A stretch of DNA of 11,045 nt from an uncultured Candidatus Saccharibacteria bacterium (GTDB lineage: Bacteria > Patescibacteriota > Saccharimonadia > Saccharimonadales > Saccharimonadaceae). Positions 6,190-11,045 of this stretch are shown here, one piece after another. Location of the stretch: assembly GCA_947364965.1 (NCBI GenBank), contig CANAUU010000026.1, positions 1-11,045 of the forward strand, read 5' to 3'. Positions within the stretch are counted from its first letter, which is position 1; every line of letters starts with the position of its first letter. Below the pieces are notes generated by a model. That model was not told the origin of the DNA, did not search any database, and saw nothing but the letters and a program-made list of their open reading frames with translations. Made by a program: the position numbers and the translations under genes.

Positions 6190-6897
6190 ATGACAGTCGA
6201 TCCAAAAAACATCGATATCAAAGCCCTGCTTGAAGCAGGCGCCCACTTCGGTCACAAAACCAGCCGCTGGCACCCGAAGATGGCCCCATACATCCACAGC
6301 AAACGCCAAGGCGGCCACATTATTAACCTCGAAAAAACCGTCGAAGCTCTCGAGAAAGCCCTTCCGGAACTCACTAAAATCGCAGCTAACGGCAAGAAGA
6401 TTCTCTTCGTCGGCACCAAGAAACAGCTCAAAGACGCGACCAAAGCCGCTGCCGAAGCGGTCGAAATGCCCTACGTCACAGTTCGCTGGGTTGGCGGCAC
6501 CTTGACTAACGTCGAAACTGTCAATCGCCAGATCAAGAAACTGAAAGATCTCGAACGTCGTATGGCTTCTGGCGAACTCGAAGCCCGCTACTCCAAGCTT
6601 GAAGTCCAGCGTTTCCAGGAGGAAATCGACCTCTTGAACGAGCGCTATGGCGGCATTAAAGACATGACCGAGCAGCCAGCCGCCGTCATCGTCATCGACG
6701 CTTGCCAGGACAAGAACGCTATCAAGGAAGCCAAGACCTTGAATATTCCAGTCTTCGCCATTGTCGACACCAACGTCGACCCGACCAATGTCGATTACGT
6801 CATCCCAGCCAACGACGACGCTATCAAGTCTGTCCAGCTCCTGCTCGACTACTTCGTCGCCGCCATCAAGCTCGGTGAAGCCAAGAAAAACGCTTAA
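6190..6897 (+). CDS. rpsB: 30S ribosomal protein S2
   Basis: S2 joins late to the 30S subunit at the head-body junction and is needed with S1 for mRNA binding. The 235-residue product shows family signatures: LLEAGAHFGHKTSRWHPKM at residues 13-31, the YIHSKRQGGHIINLEKT segment, FVGTKKQ, RWVGGTLTN, and the C-terminal stretch with DTNVDP and VIPANDDAIKS. Length is close to the usual 230-260, with a short tail ending LGEAKKNA. The start follows AAAGGA (6173-6178) by about 11 nt, slightly longer than ideal, and the N-terminus lines up with S2. It is the first gene of the operon, behind a consensus promoter, with tsf 28 nt downstream as in most bacteria. An open frame on the opposite strand across the whole gene is a codon-bias shadow. 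Confidence 0.98.
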   Translation: MTVDPKNIDIKALLEAGAHFGHKTSRWHPKMAPYIHSKRQGGHIINLEKTVEALEKALPELTKIAANGKKILFVGTKKQLKDATKAAAEAVEMPYVTVRWVGGTLTNVETVNRQIKKLKDLERRMASGELEARYSKLEVQRFQEEIDLLNERYGGIKDMTEQPAAVIVIDACQDKNAIKEAKTLNIPVFAIVDTNVDPTNVDYVIPANDDAIKSVQLLLDYFVAAIKLGEAKKNA

Positions 6898-6925
6898 TCT
6901 CACACAATAATTTTAAGGAGGCACA

Positions 6926-7549
6926 ATGAGCCAAGAACTCAAAGAAAAAGCTGGCGAAGTCAAAGCCATCTCAATCGAACTCATCAAAAAACTCAAGGAA
7001 TTGTCTGGCGTCGGCTTGACCGATGCAAAGCAAGCTCTCGTCGAAGCTAAAGGCGATTTCGACAAAGCCCTTGACGCTATGCGCAAAAAAGGTATGACCA
7101 AAGCCGAGAAACGCGGCGACCGCGAAACTCGCGAAGGCATCATCGAGACTTATGTCCACGATGGTCGCCTCGGCGCTATTGTTGAAGTCAACTGCGAGAC
7201 CAGCTTCGTCGCCAAGACCGACGAGTTCAAGGATCTTGCCCATAAGATTGCGATGCAGGTCGCCTCAATGAGTCCGCTCTATATTTCTCTCGAAGACATC
7301 CCAGAGAAAGAGCTCGAAGCCAAGAAAAAGGAATTCGAAGCTAACTTCCACGGTCCAGAGAATATGAAAGACCAGATCATCGGCGGTCAGGTCAAGAAAG
7401 CCTTCTCTGACAAGGTTTTGCTTGAGCAGCCATACATCTTGGATGATAGCATGACTGTCGCCCAGTTCATCAAGGAAGCAATTGCGAAGACCGGCGAGAA
7501 CATCACCGTTCGTCAGTTCAAGCGCCTTGAGCTCGGCGTCACCGAATAA
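6926..7549 (+). CDS. tsf: Translation elongation factor Ts, short form
   Basis: EF-Ts releases GDP from EF-Tu so that it can bind GTP and aminoacyl-tRNA again. The 207-residue protein is the short (Thermus-like) form, against about 280 in E. coli. The N-terminal UBA-like domain reads LIKKLKELSGVGLTDAKQAL (residues 19-38), followed by GDFDKALDAMRKKGM. The core has IVEVNCETSFVAKTDEF (85-101). In most EF-Ts the motif is TDFVA, whose Asp-Phe pair enters EF-Tu near the magnesium site. Here the aspartate is Ser93, with Phe94 kept. The end has TVAQFIKEA and the ITVRQFKRLELG strand. TAAGGAGG at 6914-6921 is 4 nt from the ATG, so translation should be strong. A GC-rich hairpin follows the stop. Confidence 0.97.
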   Translation: MSQELKEKAGEVKAISIELIKKLKELSGVGLTDAKQALVEAKGDFDKALDAMRKKGMTKAEKRGDRETREGIIETYVHDGRLGAIVEVNCETSFVAKTDEFKDLAHKIAMQVASMSPLYISLEDIPEKELEAKKKEFEANFHGPENMKDQIIGGQVKKAFSDKVLLEQPYILDDSMTVAQFIKEAIAKTGENITVRQFKRLELGVTE

Positions 7550-7555
7550 TTAGTT

Positions 7556-7596
7556 AAGTTGCTTGGCGCTAGGCTTATAGTTCCTGGCGCCAACTT
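7556..7596 (+). other. GC-rich hairpin between tsf and frr
   Basis: AAGTT 7556-7560 pairs with AACTT 7592-7596. After a 4-nt bulge (7561-7564), GGCGCTAGG 7565-7573 pairs with CCTGGCGCC 7583-7591 (9 bp, one G-U) over a 9-nt loop. TTATAAT follows without a T-tract, so it is not a standard terminator. It may stabilise or process the mRNA or attenuate frr. A TATAAT at 7597-7602 lacks a convincing -35 box. Confidence 0.6.
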
Positions 7597-7620
7597 TATA
7601 ATCCTAACGAGGAGGTATCA

Positions 7621-8163
7621 ATGTTTGATGATGGTGAATATCGCAAGGCTATGGAAGCCGCAGTCCAACGTTTCCGAGATGAGATGAAGAAGGTTCGCAC
7701 TGGTCGAGCTCACCCAGATATGCTCGCAAACGTCAAAGTCGAAGCCTATGGGCAGTTCATGCCTTTGAACCAAGTCGCCAACGTCACCGCATCCGGCGGC
7801 ACCATGCTTCAGGTCACCCCATTTGACCCCAGCACTATCCAGGCTATCGCGACCGCTATCCGTAGCGACGCTACGCTCGGTCTCAATCCTTCCGATGATG
7901 GCCATGTCGTGCGTGTTCCGGTTCCACCGCTCACCGAAGAGCGTCGCAAAGAAATCGTCAAAACCACTTCCTCCAAGGTTGAAGATGCCAAAGTTGCCAT
8001 TCGCAACGTCCGTGAAGACGCCCGCAAGGAACTGAAGAACGCCGAACTCCCCGAAGACGTTAAGAAAAAAGCCGAAAAATATGTCGACGAACTTACGAAA
8101 ACTTTCACCGATAAAATTGATGCCGCTTTCAAAGAAAAGTCTGCGGAGATTATGGCAATCTAA
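7621..8163 (+). CDS. frr: Ribosome recycling factor
   Basis: RRF works with EF-G to split the post-termination ribosome. The 180 residues match the usual length of about 185. Visible family blocks are KVRTGRAHPDML at residues 24-35, the domain II segment YGQFMPLNQVANV, ATLGLNPSDDGHVVRVPVPPLTEERRKE in sections across 84-111, and AIRNVREDARKEL at 126-138, which carries the conserved arginines (R128, R131) of the three-helix bundle. GAGGAGG at 7610-7616 lies 4 nt before the ATG. The stop TAA shares its last A with the ATG of uppS (TAATG), implying coupled translation. pyrH, which usually lies between tsf and frr, is absent. Confidence 0.98.
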   Translation: MFDDGEYRKAMEAAVQRFRDEMKKVRTGRAHPDMLANVKVEAYGQFMPLNQVANVTASGGTMLQVTPFDPSTIQAIATAIRSDATLGLNPSDDGHVVRVPVPPLTEERRKEIVKTTSSKVEDAKVAIRNVREDARKELKNAELPEDVKKKAEKYVDELTKTFTDKIDAAFKEKSAEIMAI

Positions 8164-8843
8164 TGGCTGGTGAACTCATTCATATTGGCTTTATTTGTGA
8201 TGGCAATCGCCGCTGGGCTCGCAATCAAGGCTTACCCACTCTCGAAGGGCACAAACGCGGTTTCGATAAAGTCGAGCTCATTATCGACGCCTTCAAAGAT
8301 ACCGAAGTTAAGTTCCTTTCCTTCTTCCTTTTCAGCACCGAGAACTGGGATCGCTCCCCCGAAGAAGTATCTTATCTCATGGAGCTGGTTGAGAAGAAAA
8401 TCGACCAGCTCACCCAGAAAGCTATGAAAGAAAATATGCGAGTCGTTGTCATGGGCCGCCCAGAGCCGGTCAAACCAAAACTCTGGCAAAAGATCATGGA
8501 CTCCGAAGCCAAAACCAGCGAAAACACTGGTAAAACTATTTGCATTTGCTTCAACTATGGTGGCAAATGGGAAATTGCCGACGCCGCCACCAGGGCCATT
8601 GCTGCTGGCGAGACCGAGCTCACCCCAGAAACCTTCGAGAAGTATCTCTATCATCCTGAAGTTCCAGCTTGCGATTTGGTTATTCGCACTTCTGGGGAAG
8701 AGCGCATCTCTGGTTTCCAGCTCTGGCGCGCGGCCTACTCCGAGTTCCTCTTCATCGAAAAGCATTTTCCAGCTATTGAGGCGGAAGACTGCCAGATGTT
8801 CCTTGAGGAATTTCATCGTCGTCAGCGCCGCTTCGGAAAATAA
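8163..8843 (+). CDS. uppS: Isoprenyl transferase (undecaprenyl diphosphate synthase type)
   Basis: This cis-prenyltransferase extends farnesyl diphosphate with isopentenyl diphosphate to make the C55 lipid carrier for cell-wall and surface glycans. It works at the inner face of the membrane. The 226-residue protein has the expected motifs: HIGFICDGNRRWA with the magnesium-binding Asp13, FFLFSTENWDRSPEEV (54-69), CFNYGGKWEI (129-138), DLVIRTSGEERISGF (171-185) and LWRAAYSEF (187-195). No catalytic residue appears lost. The start overlaps the frr stop by one base, and the only nearby SD-like sequence is about 15 nt away, so translation probably re-initiates. The usual next genes cdsA and dxr are missing, so the cell may import or salvage isoprenoid precursors or carry those genes elsewhere. 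Confidence 0.97.
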   Translation: MAGELIHIGFICDGNRRWARNQGLPTLEGHKRGFDKVELIIDAFKDTEVKFLSFFLFSTENWDRSPEEVSYLMELVEKKIDQLTQKAMKENMRVVVMGRPEPVKPKLWQKIMDSEAKTSENTGKTICICFNYGGKWEIADAATRAIAAGETELTPETFEKYLYHPEVPACDLVIRTSGEERISGFQLWRAAYSEFLFIEKHFPAIEAEDCQMFLEEFHRRQRRFGK

Positions 8844-8865
8844 CCGTAATAACTTCCGGATTTTT
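8834..8865 (+). terminator. Weak intrinsic terminator at the end of uppS
   Basis: CGGAA (8834-8838) pairs with TTCCG (8854-8858), and GA plus five T (8861-8865) follow. The stem is only 5 bp with a 15-nt loop and overlaps the uppS stop, so efficiency is doubtful. Confidence 0.3.
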
Positions 8866-8866
8866 G

Positions 8867-8875
8867 TGCTACAAT
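8867..8875 (+). promoter_or_regulatory. Extended -10 promoter abutting the rseP start codon
   Basis: TGCTACAAT gives an extended -10 with TACAAT at 8870-8875. The -35 region (around 8847-8852) is poor. Only 7 nt separate the -10 from the ATG at 8883, and there is no Shine-Dalgarno sequence, so the predicted mRNA is leaderless or nearly so. Confidence 0.6.
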
Positions 8876-8882
8876 AATAACT

Positions 8883-10145
8883 ATGAACATTGTATTTGGG
8901 ATTATTGTTGGTTTGGTTATTTTAATGCTTCTCGTGGTTGCGCACGAATTTGGGCATTTTATCATGGCGCGGAAAAATGGCGTCAGGGTGCTTGAATTTG
9001 GTATTGGTTTTGCGCCGCGGGCTATTGCATGGGTTAAAAAATCAGTCGAGCAAAAAGACAAAGACGGTCAGCCGCTCCTCGACGAAAAAGGTCAGCCCAT
9101 TGTCAAAGAAAAATGGGTGCGTATTCCAAAATCGGAGTGGAATAAGCCTCAAGACAGTATGATTTTTAGCCTCAACTGGCTCCCGATCGGCGGTTTCTGT
9201 GCAATGGACGGCGAGTCCGACGCTGACCGGCGGAAGGGAACTTTTGGCGCAGCCAGCTTCTGGGGCAAGACTAAAATCCTCTTCGGCGGCGTCGCTATGA
9301 ACTGGCTAGTCGCCTTCGTTATCTTGACCGTGCTCGCTCTCACCGGTATGCCGCAATTCCTTGAACACCAATTTTATCTCGGTCAAGACGCTAAACAAAT
9401 CGACGTCAGTCGTAGCGTGCTCGTCGATAAAGTCGTTGAAGACTCGCCCGCCGACAAAGCTGGCTTCGAAGAAGGTGACGAGATCATCGCCATCGAAGGC
9501 GAGACCGTCTCCTCGGCTGTAGTCATCAGCCAATACGGCAAGGATCATGCCGGCGAAACCGTCAAATATACCGTCAAACGCGACGACACCGAACGCGAAT
9601 TGACCGCTGAACTTAACCCATCTGATGCCGAATATGCTCTCGGTGTTAGTATGGCAAGCTACGGCCAGACTTTCATCCGCTCGACCTGGTCGGCGCCCAT
9701 CGTCGGTCTCGGCGTCACTGTTCAAATCACTGGCGAAACTTTCAAAGGGCTCGGACAGTTAGTCTGGAACCTGTTCTCCGGGGTTTTCCGCCAGTTTAGT
9801 CCGAATGACGATATCCGTGAAGAAGGTCGCGAAGACCTCGCCGTCGTCGGCGACTCAGTATCCGGACCAGTTGGCATTATCGGTACGATTTTTCCAGCTT
9901 TTGCTAGCACAGGCGCCGCCAACCTCGCCTTCCTTACTGCACTGATCTCGATCTCCCTCGCTTGTATGAACGTCCTCCCAATCCCCGCGCTCGACGGTGG
10001 TCGCTGGCTCATTATCGCTATCTATAAACTCCGCCGCAAAAAACTCACCAAGGAAACTGAAGAAAAAATCGTTTCTCGCGCCTTCATGATTCTCCTCATG
10101 CTCATCGTGATTATTACTGTTCTTGATATTATTAAACTCTTCTAA
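8883..10145 (+). CDS. rseP: Site-2 intramembrane zinc metalloprotease, RseP/RasP type, with PDZ domain
   Basis: This is a membrane protease of the M50 family that cuts substrates inside the bilayer, typically anti-sigma factors or leftover signal peptides. The 420-residue protein has the zinc motif HEFGH at residues 21-25 in the first membrane helix. A PDZ domain spans about 175-250 (DKVVEDSPADKAGFEEGDEI). GPVGIIGTIFPAF precedes the third segment, and NVLPIPALDGG contains the third zinc ligand, Asp371. A hydrophobic helix closes the C-terminus. Between the first helix and the usual SLNWLPIGGF loop lies a charged insertion of about 45 residues with a repeated GQP unit (DGQPLLDE/KGQPIVKE). The ATG lacks an SD sequence and lies just after a -10 box. 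The downstream CPBP protease is 3 nt away, so two membrane proteases probably share a transcript. The substrate is unknown. Confidence 0.95.
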   Translation: MNIVFGIIVGLVILMLLVVAHEFGHFIMARKNGVRVLEFGIGFAPRAIAWVKKSVEQKDKDGQPLLDEKGQPIVKEKWVRIPKSEWNKPQDSMIFSLNWLPIGGFCAMDGESDADRRKGTFGAASFWGKTKILFGGVAMNWLVAFVILTVLALTGMPQFLEHQFYLGQDAKQIDVSRSVLVDKVVEDSPADKAGFEEGDEIIAIEGETVSSAVVISQYGKDHAGETVKYTVKRDDTERELTAELNPSDAEYALGVSMASYGQTFIRSTWSAPIVGLGVTVQITGETFKGLGQLVWNLFSGVFRQFSPNDDIREEGREDLAVVGDSVSGPVGIIGTIFPAFASTGAANLAFLTALISISLACMNVLPIPALDGGRWLIIAIYKLRRKKLTKETEEKIVSRAFMILLMLIVIITVLDIIKLF

Positions 10146-10148
10146 ACC

Positions 10149-11042
10149 ATGAAAAAGCCCGAACCATCTCAACCGAAGTCCACCAAAGCCGCATCACGGC
10201 CCGCCCATGCCCCGTCTGAAAAGTCGGAGCGCGCAACGAAGGTAAAGAAATCTACTCGCGAAAAAATCTATTATGCTATCTTCGTCCTCGCTTGGACTGC
10301 TTTTTCGGTTATTGCCAGCCAATATGTCATTGCTTTTCCGATGGCTTGGCTTCTAGGCACTGAGGCTACTGAGCCGTTCTGGACCTTAATTTACTATACA
10401 TTATATAATGTACTTGCTCTCATTCTTGTTCTTTTTGTCCCGCCCAAACTAGTCGCCCTCTACCGCCGCAATCACGACAAGAAAGGCCAGCTCAAGCCCA
10501 CAAAAGCTGCAAAAAACGACGCCGCCAAAACCGGAACCGACACCGCAAATTCGCTCTTTTCAACCAACCCTGAAGAACTGGGGGTAGCCAAATGGCCTAC
10601 TTTTGTCGACATCGGGCTTGCGCCCATTGCCTATATCGCCTATGCCGTCATCGCTAATATCATTGTTAATTTCTTCACCCTTTTCTCTTGGTTTGACGCC
10701 AATCAAGAGCAAAATGTTGGCTTCGGATATTTCATCACTACCAGCGACCGAATTTTTGCCATGCTCGCCATTGTCTTCATCGCACCTATCGTCGAGGAGA
10801 TTATTATGCGGGGTTGGCTCTATGGCAAACTCCGTGATAAGTTCAAAATTCCGCTCGCCATTTTTCTCACCTCTATTCTTTTCGCCGTCCTCCATGGTCA
10901 GCTCAATGTTGGTATCACCGTCTTTGTCTTGAGCGTTGTCCTTTGTGGCTTACGTGAAATCACCGGCACTATCTGGAGCGGTATGCTCCTCCATATTCTC
11001 TCAAACGGTATTGCTTTCCATATCTTATATATCGGCATCTAG
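10149..11042 (+). CDS. CPBP-family intramembrane glutamic protease (Abi/Rce1-like)
   Basis: This is a 297-residue polytopic membrane protein of the CPBP family, whose members process prenylated or other membrane substrates or help immunity to peptides. Residues 1-38 are a lysine/serine-rich cytoplasmic tail, followed by membrane helices near 41-62 and 79-98. A basic, alanine-rich linker (about 105-145) precedes the protease core. The core shows EEIIMRGWLYG with catalytic Glu216/Glu217 and Arg221, FAVLHG with His249, and LLHILSNG with His282 and Asn286, which is a complete active site set. The start ATG is 3 nt after the rseP stop with no SD sequence, so coupling or reading of a very short leader is likely. 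The TAG stop lies just before the right edge, and no terminator can be seen. Confidence 0.92.
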   Translation: MKKPEPSQPKSTKAASRPAHAPSEKSERATKVKKSTREKIYYAIFVLAWTAFSVIASQYVIAFPMAWLLGTEATEPFWTLIYYTLYNVLALILVLFVPPKLVALYRRNHDKKGQLKPTKAAKNDAAKTGTDTANSLFSTNPEELGVAKWPTFVDIGLAPIAYIAYAVIANIIVNFFTLFSWFDANQEQNVGFGYFITTSDRIFAMLAIVFIAPIVEEIIMRGWLYGKLRDKFKIPLAIFLTSILFAVLHGQLNVGITVFVLSVVLCGLREITGTIWSGMLLHILSNGIAFHILYIGI

Positions 11043-11045
11043 CCG

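Noticed and set aside
6052..6903. Minus-strand ORF of 283 codons covering rpsB
   Set aside because: It is a shadow of the codon bias of rpsB. It extends across the rpsB promoter-leader side and has no family signature.
7597..7602. TATAAT as a promoter for frr
   Set aside because: No -35 or extended -10 element accompanies it, and it follows a hairpin within the operon.

Overview
The window is a bacterial chromosome segment of about 11 kb with roughly even GC content. It probably comes from a member of the Candidate Phyla Radiation (Patescibacteria), and Saccharibacteria (TM7) is my best guess. The grounds are inferred. The usual rpsB-tsf-pyrH-frr-uppS-cdsA-dxr-rseP cluster appears here stripped of pyrH, cdsA and dxr. 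EF-Ts is of the short type and L31 is a cysteine-free type B protein. A single-chain UvrD helicase fused to a RecB-type nuclease is present, and the standard genetic code fits (no in-frame TGA interrupts any gene). No marker such as 16S rRNA is present to confirm the phylum.

Layout. Positions 1-944 hold the 3' part of a class I SAM-dependent RNA m5U methyltransferase. It overlaps by 11 nt a large helicase-nuclease gene (934-4302). From 4303 to 5546 there is no recognisable conserved gene. This stretch instead holds a consensus promoter (4379-4407), a strongly structured 5' leader, an orphan 72-codon gene with a good ribosome-binding site (4573-4791), a structured 3' region and an intrinsic terminator (5014-5042). 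A second extended -10 promoter follows (5145-5153), then a compact RNA whose helices interlock as a pseudoknot (5183-5297). A bidirectional terminator (5501-5528) closes the interval. This 1.2-kb stretch is the most unusual part of the window.

On the minus strand, rpmE (L31 type B, 5547-5885) is divergent from the translation operon. A perfect-consensus promoter (6008-6036) and a leader of about 147 nt with a nested hairpin precede rpsB (6190-6897), tsf (6926-7549), frr (7621-8163) and uppS (8163-8843). A GC-rich hairpin fills the tsf-frr gap, where pyrH normally lies. An extended -10 promoter sits directly against the ATG of rseP (8883-10145), which has no Shine-Dalgarno sequence, so a leaderless transcript is predicted. 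A CPBP-family membrane protease (10149-11042) follows 3 nt later.

The right half therefore combines ribosome assembly (S2), elongation (EF-Ts), recycling (RRF), undecaprenyl lipid carrier synthesis (UppS) and intramembrane proteolysis (RseP, CPBP). The left half covers RNA modification and DNA end processing. The middle carries two candidate structured RNAs and an orphan small protein.
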